Part shown: piece after piece, positions 8,580-17,423 of the stretch
How positions within the stretch are numbered: position 1 is the first letter of the stretch
Layout: every line of letters starts with the position of its first letter
The notes under the pieces: generated by a model
Database searches by the model: none
What the model was told of the DNA's origin: nothing
Seen by the model: only the letters and a program-made list of their open reading frames with translations
Translations under genes and position numbers: made by a program
Assembly: GCF_002831565.1 (NCBI RefSeq)
Contig: NZ_CP025096.1
Coordinates: 7,617,014-7,681,013 of the forward strand
Direction: 5' to 3'
DNA length: 64,000 nt
Origin: Spirosoma pollinicola
GTDB taxonomy: Bacteria; Bacteroidota; Bacteroidia; Cytophagales; Spirosomataceae

Positions 8580-8611
8580 TTTGCATGAATTGGTGAAAGA
8601 CTTATTTTTTG
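8580..8611 (+). promoter_or_regulatory. Candidate promoter of the tyrosine recombinase
   Basis: TTTG at 8580-8583 and a -7-like TATTTTTTG at 8603-8611 are separated by 19 bases, the spacing usual in Bacteroidetes promoters. The -7 box carries one extra base relative to TAnnTTTG. The gene's ATG follows 25 bases downstream. Confidence 0.4.
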
Positions 8612-8636
8612 CACCTTTGAACAAATTTTTAGCCCA

Positions 8637-9851
8637 ATGGATGATTCATTACAAATGGCTCAAACCCCTGACCCGGACAACAGGCAGCAGGCGATTGGAA
8701 AAACGATTACCCGTTACACCCTGAGCCAACTGATCCGTTATTTTGCCGCTAATCTGCCCAAGTCAAGTAACTATCCTCGCCATGCCCGGTCATATGTCGA
8801 GTTTTGTCTCAAGCACCAGTTTGGGATCGACGGGTTCAGCTTCACCCGCTACACGGCGGAGCTGCCGCCGAACCGGGTGTCACCCATTCGCAAATTTCTG
8901 CTGTTCTATCAAACAATTGGCAGTCCGGTCATTCTGGTGGATCCGAAGACCACGAAAATCCCTCCGGCGGCCAATGAGTTAGTACTGCGCTTCATTCGGG
9001 AAGCCAAAAGCCTGCGCGGAGATCGCTCCAAAGAAACCTATACCAAAGCCCTCAATGCTTTTTTCGTGTACTTGGATCAGCAACTCGCTCTGGGACAACC
9101 CGCTTCGCTGGGTGGCCTGACCGTGTCCGACTTTGTACAACAGCTGAAAGACCAGCAGTACTCAGCCTTTACCATCAACCTCTACCTGTCCGCCGTCAAG
9201 CAATTAGCCGCCTGGAGTATTCGTCGACGCACGGACCTTCAACTCAATGAAGACCAGCTCAATGCGTTGCGTGATATCCACGACGTACGGGGTCTGGCGA
9301 TTGAACGCACATTCTATAAAGATAGCCTGGAGGTTGACGAGCGACAACTGGTTTTAGGGGATGTAGAATCCAGTCGTGATAGGGCGGTTTTGGCCTTACT
9401 GGGCTTGGAGGGTCTACGAACCGTGGAGGTGACGCGGCTGAAACTGGGAGATTTAGACTTTAACCGCCAGCAGCTTCTGGTACTGGGAAAAGGCAAGGGC
9501 ACCAAAAAAGCCATTAAATTCTTTGCTTCCTGTCGTCATATTCTCCAAACGTATCTGGAAGAAACAAGCCGCTGGCCCATTGCCAATGATCAACGGAGCG
9601 AGTACCTGTTTGAAACCTTAAAGACGTACCAAATTCGGTATATCGTTGATAAACAGTTAAAAAAACATGGACTCAAACGCACGGGTATGTCGGCCCACAG
9701 CCTGCGGCACACGGCTGGCCAGCTGCTGCTGGACGAAGGGGTCAGTCTGGAGCATGTCCAACAACACCTTCGGCACGAGACACTCGAAACCACCCAGTTT
9801 TACACTAAGAAAAAAACGCTAAAGACCTACTTTCAGCAAATGCCGGATTGA
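8637..9851 (+). CDS. Tyrosine recombinase (phage integrase family)
   Basis: The 404-aa protein has an N-terminal SAM-like core-binding region (~110-200) and a C-terminal catalytic domain. All family residues can be placed: Arg261 in 'LEGLRTVEV', Lys285 in 'GKGKG', His354 and Arg357 in 'HSLRHTAG', His380 in 'HLRHET', and the nucleophile Tyr389 in 'TTQFYTKK'. It is larger than XerC/D (about 300 aa) because of a ~100-residue N-terminal extension. It may resolve plasmid dimers or mediate integration. No attachment site could be identified. Confidence 0.92.
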   Translation: MDDSLQMAQTPDPDNRQQAIGKTITRYTLSQLIRYFAANLPKSSNYPRHARSYVEFCLKHQFGIDGFSFTRYTAELPPNRVSPIRKFLLFYQTIGSPVILVDPKTTKIPPAANELVLRFIREAKSLRGDRSKETYTKALNAFFVYLDQQLALGQPASLGGLTVSDFVQQLKDQQYSAFTINLYLSAVKQLAAWSIRRRTDLQLNEDQLNALRDIHDVRGLAIERTFYKDSLEVDERQLVLGDVESSRDRAVLALLGLEGLRTVEVTRLKLGDLDFNRQQLLVLGKGKGTKKAIKFFASCRHILQTYLEETSRWPIANDQRSEYLFETLKTYQIRYIVDKQLKKHGLKRTGMSAHSLRHTAGQLLLDEGVSLEHVQQHLRHETLETTQFYTKKKTLKTYFQQMPD

Positions 9852-10314
9852 GGACGATTTGGTTACATTTTTGCAACCAAACTTTTATCTGCATGCCATT
9901 CCTTTTAGCGGTAAGCCTGCCTATTCTCTTGGCTTTAATGGGTAGACAGTCACAAAAGCGATAGACCAGTCAATTATATTTTTTTTTACTATTTTTTTAC
10001 GACTACCCAATTCAGTTGGCCAGTTAGCCAACAGCATACCTTATAGTCAGAACCAGTTAACAGTGTATATTTTTCTTAATCCAGTTATTTTACTTTCCGT
10101 TTCTGGTAGAGGATTTCAATCAAAGGGCGGTCTGAAAGAGGAAGAAAAACCATGTAATAAAACCAAATTACCAATATTGACCGAGGCACTACCAACAAAA
10201 GGCTAAGTATTTTTTTTAGTTACCAAGCATTTAGAAGTGCTTATAGTTGACCTATTTGGATTTGATTTACCCCTTTTTAGCAATATCACATATAAAGAGT
10301 AGGCTAATCTTAAG
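9852..10314. other. Non-coding AT-rich gap between recombinase and parS-like array
   Basis: About 460 bases with long T runs (around 9980-10000) and no supported gene. A 72-aa minus-strand frame here (10203-10421) is generated by the palindrome array and was not accepted. Confidence 0.4.
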
Positions 10315-10444
10315 TAAGCAGTTCTATTAAGCGCTCGGGGCGGAGCAAAGTGACATCGTGTCACTTTGCTCCGCCCCGAGCGCTTAATAGAACTGCTTAG
10401 ACCAAAGTGACATCGTGTCACTTTGGTCTAAGCAGTTCTATTAA
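10315..10444. repeat. parS: Nested perfect palindromes, candidate parS centromere
   Basis: Two perfect hairpin palindromes share an arm. The first (10315-10399) has 41-base arms around tcg and the second (10384-10444) has 29-base arms around tcg. The 16-mer taagcagttctattaa occurs at 10315 and 10429 and inverted at 10384. A core of AAAGTGACA, tcg, TGTCACTTT (10347-10367 and 10404-10424) is present twice. Partition centromeres are palindromic ParB sites next to parAB, and this array touches the 3' end of parB, so a parS role is the best inference. It could also terminate the par transcript. Confidence 0.6.
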
Positions 10445-11287
10445 CTGATTTGCTTTCTTTATGAGCACCTCACAGGCTTCATATGTAAGATCCACAGAAA
10501 TTAGCTTCCTAATTTCGTTTTCAAGTGTTGTAGCCCTCCCCTTCTTGGCTTTTGGCTTTACTAGACTTTCAGAAACCGTTGTATTTCCAACTCTTTCTTC
10601 GGCTAACTCCTCAATATTTTCAACGGGTTTATCTGATTTAGCAACAGCTTTAATCGTTGATTTTGGCAGTTTCTGTTTTCCAGATAGTATCTCTTTTTTC
10701 AAGTCTGGAGAAAGTTTATCCAGACTTGCTGCATAGTCTCCATCGCGTTTGATTGTACGACTACTAACACCATACTCTTTTCCTAAGGCAACTGAAACAT
10801 CCGCTTGTGAATGATCAGAGATTTTATTACCCCCCCTCATCGATTTCTGCTGCAAGTAACGTAATCCTCGAAGGTATGAAGTTTGTTCAGCTGATAGATT
10901 TCTTCGACCCAACTGATAGTCGATCATATAATCTTTAACCTCGTCTAGGGTCGAAAATCGTATAATATTGATACGATAATCTAGATTAAACTTTTGGCAT
11001 ATTTTATAACGGTTATGGCCGTCAATCAGGACGAAAACTGGGTTATTATCTCCATTAATCTGGGCTATAGTAGACGTAGTCTCCCAAACCATAAGTGGAT
11101 CCTTTACTCCATATTTTAAAATATTTTGCTGCAATTGATCGTATTCGTCAACTTTCAAAGGCGGAATCAGTTCACGTAAATTGTCCAATACCAGAATTTG
11201 ACCTTTTATATTTTCTTCAGTTGACAGAAGAGAAGGACGTAAAGTAGACGTCTTCTCTTTCATTGAGTTCATGAAATCCTTTTTCAT
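10418..11287 (-). CDS. parB: ParB-like partition protein
   Basis: The 289-aa protein carries a ParB/Spo0J N-terminal nuclease-like fold. 'LIPPLKVDEYDQLQQNILKYGVKDPL' is the start region and 'VFVLIDGHNRYKICQKF' (residues ~85-100) matches the G-x-x-R-Y motif of the CTP-binding pocket. Residues ~155-185 ('VSVALGKEYGVSSRTIKRD') form the central HTH, and the last 45 residues are a helical dimerisation tail. It starts one base after the parA stop, so the two are translationally coupled. Its last codons run into the palindrome array. It would load on that array and activate ParA. Confidence 0.85.
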   Translation of the reverse strand: MKKDFMNSMKEKTSTLRPSLLSTEENIKGQILVLDNLRELIPPLKVDEYDQLQQNILKYGVKDPLMVWETTSTIAQINGDNNPVFVLIDGHNRYKICQKFNLDYRINIIRFSTLDEVKDYMIDYQLGRRNLSAEQTSYLRGLRYLQQKSMRGGNKISDHSQADVSVALGKEYGVSSRTIKRDGDYAASLDKLSPDLKKEILSGKQKLPKSTIKAVAKSDKPVENIEELAEERVGNTTVSESLVKPKAKKGRATTLENEIRKLISVDLTYEACEVLIKKANQLIELLRPK

Positions 11288-11288
11288 A

Positions 11289-12233
11289 TCAGATCGTCAT
11301 TATTTCGGTTGCCAAGTGATGATATTGTTGCCATGAGGGGGATTTGGCCGAGTAGGTAAATAAGTCTTCTTTGGCCACTTGTGATTGCTTGATAACTGTA
11401 GACACCTCAATGATTGCTTCGTAGATATGGAAATTATGAAACGTATCTCGAATGTGTGCCATCATACTTTTATGAACACTTTGGTTCTTATGCACCATTG
11501 TAAATACAATACCTTTTACCGTTAACGTAGGGTTGATATACGTTCGAACTTCAGCTATGCGGTTAAAAAGACTTTCAACTCCATGATAGGCACTGGCTTC
11601 TGGCTGAATTGGTACGACGCAATAATTAGAGGCAACTAATGAACATGTAGTACAGATACCCAGGCTTGGGGGACAGTCAATAAGTATATAGTCGAATTTA
11701 TCGCGAGCTTCCTCTAATTTAAGCGACAACCGTCGATCTGCCCCAACTGCATTTGCCAACTCTGACTCCCTATACGCCATCCGAATATCTGATGGCGTTA
11801 GAAATAAGTTATTGGCTATTTCAATCATTGGAAGGGGAGTTCCGCCCAGCAATGCATCGATTACTTGTTCATCAGGAACATGAATACCAAAGCATTGGGA
11901 AAGATTACCTTGTGAATCCATATCGACCAATAACACGCGATTACCTAATAAGCTTAAGGCTTTACCAACGTTGATGGTCGTTGTTGTTTTACCAACTCCG
12001 CCTTTATGATTCACAACAGAAATAACTTTTGCCTTATCAAATAAGGTTTCAGAATAACCATATCGACGAACAGCCTCATCTAAAGCAGGAAGATGTTTGG
12101 CCGGAATACCTTTCTGTTCAGAAAGTGCTTTATGCAGTGTCTTAGATGGTATTCCGGCTTCTTTCTCAATTTGGGACAGGTTTAAGGCAGGCTTGGCGCG
12201 TAAGAACCGCACTAGTTTTTCCTGAGTGATCAT
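11289..12233 (-). CDS. parA: ParA-family partition ATPase with N-terminal HTH
   Basis: The 314-aa protein has the deviant Walker A 'KGGVGKTT' (residues 77-84), 'VLLVDMDSQGN' (A') and 'YILIDCPPSLG' (Walker B), the P-loop ATPase set of plasmid ParA. Before it, residues 1-60 form a small HTH ('LNLSQIEKEAGIPSKTLHKAL'), as in type Ia ParA proteins that repress their own operon. The gene leads the parAB pair and lies just downstream of the rep gene, all on one strand. A 14-bp palindrome nine bases upstream of its start is a candidate autoregulatory operator. Confidence 0.92.
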   Translation of the reverse strand: MITQEKLVRFLRAKPALNLSQIEKEAGIPSKTLHKALSEQKGIPAKHLPALDEAVRRYGYSETLFDKAKVISVVNHKGGVGKTTTTINVGKALSLLGNRVLLVDMDSQGNLSQCFGIHVPDEQVIDALLGGTPLPMIEIANNLFLTPSDIRMAYRESELANAVGADRRLSLKLEEARDKFDYILIDCPPSLGICTTCSLVASNYCVVPIQPEASAYHGVESLFNRIAEVRTYINPTLTVKGIVFTMVHKNQSVHKSMMAHIRDTFHNFHIYEAIIEVSTVIKQSQVAKEDLFTYSAKSPSWQQYHHLATEIMTI

Positions 12234-12242
12234 AATGTTTAG

Positions 12243-12256
12243 GATAAAATTTTATC
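12243..12256. promoter_or_regulatory. Palindrome upstream of parA (candidate operator)
   Basis: gataaaattttatc is a perfect 14-bp palindrome nine bases before the parA start; a related tttttatct motif follows near 12280. ParA proteins with an N-terminal HTH often bind such sites. AT-rich palindromes also occur by chance, so this is moderate evidence. Confidence 0.4.
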
Positions 12257-12349
12257 TTTCGTAAATATATAAATAACTTTTTTTATCTAAAACATTAAAA
12301 ATGAGAAACATGCGAATGAATCAATTTTCTTTTTTGCTGTATCGTCTAT

Positions 12350-13726
12350 TCACTCAATACCAGCAAACACGTCGGGTTTTAGTCGTTCAATACTCTGAAA
12401 AAAGGGGCCATACATAACTGGGTTTTTTATATTCTCCAGTAAGCTGATATTTTGATTGTAAAACTTTCCAAATAAACCTGACTGCATATGGGCTGTTACG
12501 GATTCTTTCCACTCAGGGTGCATTGACAACTCCTGTAAGGCAGTTTGGTATTTATGGTCTGTCAATGCTTTCAGTCGTGTCTCTTCGGAAAACTGCTCCG
12601 CTTCTGCCTTAGCCTTCTGTTCAGTTGTATTCTTGACAGAAGTTCCAGTTGAAGTCTGCTTTTCAAAAGACAGAGGCAGTGATGTATTCACCATCTTTTG
12701 AAGGTAACCACCGACATTTTTTATTGATACTCCCTGTTTAAGTTGCTTTAGAGTATAGTCAATAGCTACGCGAACTTGAGCCTCTGAAGATTGATGCAAC
12801 CATTTACGAACGGCTTCGCGCCCTACATATTTTTCGACTAATTTATGAATATCATCAATCAATAAGCTTGTTGTCGAATCATCAACTTCAACTATTGTGC
12901 TAGTTTTTTTGCTTGTAGATATTTCAGGAGAAGTTATTTTGGCCGTCGGAATAGCATTGTCCTGATCTGCTAGTGGTAGATCCTGAGATGACATGTGGAA
13001 TACAACAGCAACAACTTTGCGGTTGCTGCGTTCTTCCTCCATTTTGTCAATACGAATATTTGTAGTAGTATTTAAATCGATACAGGCTCTAACTAAAACC
13101 TTTTGTTTGAAATTACCATACAGTGGATAATCCTTATCCCCAATTTCAAAAACCTCTCTTAAGCGCTCTACGGTATAGCGTATAGATGACTTTTTAAGAT
13201 TCATTTGATGCCGTAACATCATATATAATCGAATTGAGTACTGACTTTGCACTCGGGCAAGATTTCGGACATCAAACTCCAAATATTCAGAACGAAGCTG
13301 AAGTAGGAAGGGTTTTAGTTCAGGATGAAATGTAACACGAATTGATTCCATCTTAACATCCCCAATCTGAGAGCTGGCACTAGTTAAAAATGGAATGACA
13401 GTTCTGTAGCGGTTTCCATCTTCTTTTGTATGGTAAATAATCATCGTTTTGTTGACCAACCTTTCCGCAGCTTCCTTAATTGTTTCGTAGCTACGTCCAT
13501 CCCGGTTCAAGCTGAACAATCGAATTATATCAGCTACCCGTAGTTCATATTCACAAAACGTGACATCATCCGGGCTGATCATGGTTAGCATTGTAAAAAA
13601 AACCCGAAATTCTACCACATCCATACGATAAGTAGCTTCAATGATCCCATTTCGCCCCGCTTTCATGCGAGCAATAGTTCGCTCGCCAATATCTGAACGT
13701 TTACGAACTTTAGTTTCCTTCGCCAT
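12350..13726 (-). CDS. Plasmid replication initiator, Rep_3/RepB type
   Basis: The 458-aa protein contains the twin winged-helix initiator fold. 'YRMDVVEFRVFFTMLTMI' and 'CEYELRVADIIRLF' start the first domain, and 'LARVQSQYSIRLYMMLRHQ', 'VERLREVFEIGDKDYPLYGNF' form the second, which matches the Rep_3 signature (S-x-Y-x-x-R-L-Y...). A long C-terminal part (~270-458) is helical and less conserved. Such proteins bind iterons to open the origin and repress their own promoter. The iteron arrays lie 300-750 bases upstream of its start, which supports the call strongly. Confidence 0.88.
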   Translation of the reverse strand: MAKETKVRKRSDIGERTIARMKAGRNGIIEATYRMDVVEFRVFFTMLTMISPDDVTFCEYELRVADIIRLFSLNRDGRSYETIKEAAERLVNKTMIIYHTKEDGNRYRTVIPFLTSASSQIGDVKMESIRVTFHPELKPFLLQLRSEYLEFDVRNLARVQSQYSIRLYMMLRHQMNLKKSSIRYTVERLREVFEIGDKDYPLYGNFKQKVLVRACIDLNTTTNIRIDKMEEERSNRKVVAVVFHMSSQDLPLADQDNAIPTAKITSPEISTSKKTSTIVEVDDSTTSLLIDDIHKLVEKYVGREAVRKWLHQSSEAQVRVAIDYTLKQLKQGVSIKNVGGYLQKMVNTSLPLSFEKQTSTGTSVKNTTEQKAKAEAEQFSEETRLKALTDHKYQTALQELSMHPEWKESVTAHMQSGLFGKFYNQNISLLENIKNPVMYGPFFQSIERLKPDVFAGIE

Positions 13727-14028
13727 TTTAAACCAAATAAGATAGTCAACTTACAATAACCACTGCCTTTTACTAAGCTCTTCACCCTGATAAATTTACA
13801 TTATTTAGAGAGGATTTACTTACGTGTTTGAAGTTATAGTACGATCAATAAAATAAACCATTTCTCTTGCAGCACGGCTGTAAGTACCCTAGGATACACT
13901 ATTCTTACCTTGTAAACAGGGTACAAATCTCCTTACCTGACCACTATGGAACGCAAATTTGTATACAAATACACATTATCTGGTTAAACAGGGCTAAAAA
14001 GCTATCGAATGTATAGTCAGACAATCTA

Positions 14029-14202
14029 CGTGATACAGGTTATATCTAAACGTGTTATAGGTTATAGATACGTGTTGTAGGTTATAGACATACGTGTTAT
14101 GAGTTATATCTAGACGTGTTATAGGTTATATTTAGACGTGTTATAGGTTATAGATAAACGTGTTATAGGTTATATTTAGACGTGTTATAGGTTATAGATA
14201 AC
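14029..14202. repeat. Iteron array I: eight direct repeats at 22-bp spacing
   Basis: Repeats of CGTGTTATAGGTTATAG or close variants start at 14029, 14051, 14071, 14093, 14115, 14137, 14159 and 14181. The period is 22 bases except one 20-base step. Two helical turns per repeat place all Rep-binding faces on one side of the DNA, as in known iteron plasmids. The first and fourth copies are the most divergent (cgtgatacag, cgtgttatga). Confidence 0.9.
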
Positions 14203-14265
14203 TACTTTAAATATCTATTAATCAATTAGTTAGTGAGGCCTAAAAAGAAACTAAATAAAACATAT

Positions 14266-14312
14266 AAAAAGAAACACACACAAGACGAACTTATTTGTGT
14301 GTGTTTCTTTTT
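14266..14312. terminator. Strong 18-bp hairpin with flanking A/T runs
   Basis: aaaaagaaacacacacaa (14266-14283) pairs with its exact complement (14295-14312) across an 11-base loop, and T runs continue downstream. The A-run on one side and T-run on the other make it a possible bidirectional terminator separating the two iteron arrays. Confidence 0.65.
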
Positions 14313-14390
14313 TTTCCTTTTTTCTTAAAAGAACTGTACAAATTCCTATAATACGGAAGAAAGTTAAAGAAGAAAATAGTGTAACAAATA

Positions 14391-14480
14391 CGTGTTATAG
14401 GTTATAGTTCGATGTGCTATGAGTTATAGCAGTACGTGATTTAAGTTATACTTGGAGGTTTGCGTGTTATAATCAACTGC
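14391..14480. repeat. Iteron array II: divergent copies
   Basis: An exact-consensus copy at 14391 is followed at 22-base steps by degenerate copies near 14413 (tgtgctatgagttata) and 14435 (cgtgatttaagttata), then a partial cgtgttata at 14463. The shared period ties it to array I. Divergent iterons often set copy-number control rather than opening. Confidence 0.75.
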
Positions 14481-14601
14481 TAATCAGATCTAATACAGAA
14501 ATGATAGTTTAGCTAGAGAATTACAGTACTTGCTACCAAAAAGCAGATCATACAATAACGTCTAAAATAGACGTATTTACTTGTAATTCAAATTGAAGGA
14601 A

Positions 14602-15531
14602 CTATATATAACTGATTACTAATGGTATCAAAACTTGTTCTTCAAGTGCTAAACCAGTTTCAAAGCTGGCAGTGTGCAGATTAACTCGCCCCTGTAAATC
14701 AATTACTAAGCCAACGGGAGGCTTAGTAATTGCTGATGGTTGTTTTGTAAAGTATGCATCCAGCAGCCGGGTCATGGCTGCGCTGGAAGTAGGTCCAACC
14801 TCGCCGGGTTGAACCAGAACAAACCGCTGGAGAATGATGTGAAAAAAAACCAGCTCAATCCAGTTGTCTTTTCCGTCTAAAGAGATGAACTGCCGTTGAG
14901 CCACGAAGGCATATCCGACGTGTCGTTCGAGTAGTGTTTTTTTGATACTGGCCAGCCGGGTTCGTAATGAGAGCGTGGCAACTTCCTTGAGTGGAGGAGG
15001 GGCGGCACTTATTTTCTTGGGATTTTCTAGGAGTTGGTCCTGTCCGAGGGCTGTTTGAAAATAGTACCGTGCTCGGATGAGTTTTTGGGTGAGTTTGACG
15101 GTCCATCCCTGATCGGCGGCTTGGTTGAGATAAAAAGCGCGTTCCTGTAAATTTTTCAATTTCATCAGGGTTCGGTAGTGCGACCAACAGAGTTCAATGC
15201 GGAGATGTTGCTGAAGGTTAGGCAATTCTCTCCCGTTTGTGGAGAGAATTGGAAAGGCCAAATAAAACTGCTTAAAGCGCCATATATTCGGTAAACTATA
15301 ACCCGGCCCGAAAGTCACCGTTAACCGTTCAGAGAGTTGTTCAATCAAATGAATTCCATAATCAGCACGCTCGGTGCCCGCTTGTTCGGTTTCTACCACG
15401 ATCCGACCGATATGCCAGTAGGCTTCCACTAAAGCAAACTTGGGGTAAGTCTCACGCCCCTGATTAACCGTATCAACCAAAGTCCGCAGGTAACGAAACA
15501 ATTCCAGATGGGTAGTAGAGGATGTATCCAT
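14602..15531 (-). CDS. DUF1016/YhcG-family nuclease-like protein, active site altered
   Basis: The 309-aa protein (ATG at 15531; an in-frame extension to 15633 lacks family similarity) has the DUF1016 N-terminal helical domain ('VEAYWHIGRIVVETEQAG', 'LSERLTVTFGPGYSLPNIWRFKQFY') and a C-terminal PDDEXK-like domain ('FVAQRQFISLDGKDNWIELVFF'). In YhcG relatives a strand ending in D-x-K (like 'FVLIDLK') supplies catalytic residues. Here the equivalent reads 'FVLVQPGEVG', so the Asp and Lys appear lost. YhcG-type proteins act in DNA repair or defence; this one may bind without cutting. It borders the origin and reads on the rep strand. Confidence 0.75.
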   Translation of the reverse strand: MDTSSTTHLELFRYLRTLVDTVNQGRETYPKFALVEAYWHIGRIVVETEQAGTERADYGIHLIEQLSERLTVTFGPGYSLPNIWRFKQFYLAFPILSTNGRELPNLQQHLRIELCWSHYRTLMKLKNLQERAFYLNQAADQGWTVKLTQKLIRARYYFQTALGQDQLLENPKKISAAPPPLKEVATLSLRTRLASIKKTLLERHVGYAFVAQRQFISLDGKDNWIELVFFHIILQRFVLVQPGEVGPTSSAAMTRLLDAYFTKQPSAITKPPVGLVIDLQGRVNLHTASFETGLALEEQVLIPLVISYI

Positions 15532-15639
15532 AAGAGGTAAAAAAAATAGATCAAATTTACTTGTTACCAGGCATTTACAAAAGCATGATAGTGAATGTTG
15601 CTTGATACGCGTTTTCTTCAAAAGACAACTCACTCAATC

Positions 15640-15849
15640 TTATTCAGTCAGAGAGGAAAAATATTTGGCGAACAAGTTTACCAGACGGTGTTGCGGTGTT
15701 GCGCTGACCACGCCCAAATCCAGAGCTCGTAATTGAACTTCCTCTTGGGCCAAGTGACGAATTATCCGGGCAGCCCGTGCCGTACGATTCTGCAAAGCTA
15801 CCCTTAAAAGCCCAATCGATTTAGCCCGATGCCAGCGGGTTCCAATCAA
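15640..15849 (-). CDS. Possible small ORF, 69 aa, unknown
   Basis: This frame lies 108 bases upstream of the DUF1016 start on the same strand. It is Arg/Leu-rich and helical ('ARAARIIRHLAQEEVQLRAL') and matches no family I know. It could be a leader gene of the DUF1016 operon or the end of a degraded gene. Confidence 0.25.
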   Translation of the reverse strand: MIGTRWHRAKSIGLLRVALQNRTARAARIIRHLAQEEVQLRALDLGVVSATPQHRLVNLFAKYFSSLTE

Positions 15850-17015
15850 TTCCAGCCCGACTCCAACGAATTCCAGTCAGGTTGCATGGACACCGATACC
15901 GGTTTGGGCGGCTCGATGGGGTTAAACCCGCGTGCCGGGTCGAAAAAGCCTACGCCTCGTCCCCGCTGGCGGGACCCCCAAGGGTAAGCCACAAAAAACC
16001 AGTCAACGGGCGAATTAACCAGAAAAGACACTTACCCGACCATTAACAGGAAAGTATCCCTTAAAAGAGGGCATGCGAAGGATTAGCAACAAGAATTGCA
16101 GCAACTGATCCCGTCTCGGAAACGTATGACACCCGGACGTATCACGTCTGTGATACGTCTCCCATGAACGGTCAGCTAAGCCGGACACACCTCCACCGGC
16201 TCACTCCCCCTCACCGGGTTGCACCCGCTCAACCAGGTCATGAATAGAGGGGAGGCCAAGCTGCCTTCTGGGTTTATCGCGGAAGGCCTGAATCTTCCCG
16301 GCTAGGCGGGCTGATCAGGCGAATGGAGATGATGTATTGGTGGAGGCAGGACATGGTCTGGAGCCGGGCGTTCCTCATCAGCCGTTGCGGCATCGACGAA
16401 GGGGAGGACCTGGGCCTGGCCAGCGCAGCCAAATGTTGAGTCCGCATAGTCTGGCGATCCTTGGGTAAGGAATTACTAAAGGCCATCGGTATCCATCTAT
16501 GCCGCCGGGTGGCTGAGCGGCTTGCAAGTGGATCGGATCAATGGGGAGGGAGATCTCAACAAGCGGTATGCCTGGGCCCGTTGGCCAATACCAGCGAAAC
16601 GGCGCCCAATCGCCCGACGCCTTTGGGCTGGCTTAACCGGTTGCCAGCAGGTAAGCCAGCTACTTTTCGATAGGTTTACCTACCTTTTACGACCGCTTAA
16701 GCCTTGTCATAAACGAGAAAAGCCCTACTTTTATCGACAACTTACTCCTTACTAATCAAACCAAACTGTATTCCATACCCGGTCCACCTACCTCCTCGAC
16801 TTCACCTTATCACCCACTGGCGCAGATCAGCAGCCGTCAGGCCGGATTTAACTAAATCCAATTTGATAACAACCCTAATAGGAACGCGCTAGAGGCTAAC
16901 CCGAGCAGCCCCCTTCGCGTCGTTCATTCGAGACAACAACCTCGAAAGGGCACCCTAAAACTGCCAATGGATTCCGGACTGGTTGTGGCCCATCGCCTAA
17001 CAACTTCAGAGACCC
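15850..17015. other. Gene-poor stretch, possibly decayed accessory DNA
   Basis: About 1.2 kb, visibly more GC-rich than the origin region, with only short overlapping frames on both strands and none with recognisable protein features. One operator-like inverted repeat is at 16136-16159. Given the two small DNA-binding or coiled-coil genes that follow, it may be a decayed mobilisation region, but no relaxase motif was found. Confidence 0.4.
16136..16159. promoter_or_regulatory. 10-bp inverted repeat (gacgtatcac)
   Basis: gacgtatcac, gtct, gtgatacgtc is a perfect palindrome with a 4-base spacer. A partial third copy (aacgtatgac) lies about 15 bases upstream. It may be a protein-binding site; no adjacent gene explains it. 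Confidence 0.35.
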
Positions 17016-17420
17016 TTAGAGCTTGGCCTCCACACTCGCTTTAAACTCATCCAGAAGGGGCCAAAACTGGCGGGGAATGTAATTGATTGGGCTTTCATCG
17101 TGCAAGGCGGTAAGCTTCTCCAATACGTCGAGGGCTTGCTGCCTGAGGGCGGCCAACTCGGCCTTGATCGCATTGGACTCACGCTGTAGTTTCTGATTTT
17201 CAATGGTCTGAACGTCATTTTTTGCCTTTAGCTGGGCCAGATCAACTTGCTGTCGGGCCAGCGTCTGCTGCTGGGTTTTAATCGTCTGCTCCAGATCGGT
17301 TTTCGCCTCCTGCAAAATAGTTGAATGCCTTTGCCATTCGCCAGCGGTCTTCATTAGTTTTTCCCGCTGAACTCGCTCCTTTTCGAGAGCCAATTGCTGG
17401 TCCTGCTGAAGCTGTGTCAT
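17016..17420 (-). CDS. Coiled-coil protein, 134 aa
   Basis: The sequence is almost entirely a Gln/Lys/Glu/Leu-rich coiled coil (residues ~5-105, for example 'QQTLARQQVDLAQLKAKND'), ending in a short non-coil segment 'DESPINYIPRQFWPLLDEF'. It starts three bases after the stop of the upstream RHH-like gene, so the two form an operon and probably a complex. No family was recognised. Placement on a plasmid beside an RHH-like protein suggests a partition or mobilisation accessory, which is inference. Confidence 0.55.
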   Translation of the reverse strand: MTQLQQDQQLALEKERVQREKLMKTAGEWQRHSTILQEAKTDLEQTIKTQQQTLARQQVDLAQLKAKNDVQTIENQKLQRESNAIKAELAALRQQALDVLEKLTALHDESPINYIPRQFWPLLDEFKASVEAKL

Positions 17421-17423
17421 TTC

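Larger units (their letters stand above)
13727..14601. other. oriV: Replication origin region (iteron arrays plus AT-rich DNA)
   Basis: The 875 bases between the rep start and the DUF1016 gene hold no ORF. They contain an eight-copy iteron array, a strong hairpin, and a second three-to-four-copy iteron array, with AT-rich DNA around 14199-14270 that could melt. No consensus DnaA box was found. Together with the adjacent Rep_3 gene this is the plasmid origin. Confidence 0.8.

Noticed and set aside
10203..10421. 72-aa minus-strand ORF with a repeated T-R-C-H-F motif
   Set aside because: The repeat in the protein is just the duplicated palindrome core being translated; the frame overlaps the parS-like array and the parB end and has no protein character.
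14029..14480. CRISPR array
   Set aside because: The regularly spaced repeats are 17-22 bases with no unique spacers of constant length and lie beside a Rep_3 gene, so they are iterons.
15846..16755. Several 60-77-aa ORFs on both strands
   Set aside because: Short, mutually overlapping, Pro/Arg-rich frames in a GC-richer stretch with no motif; treated as non-coding.
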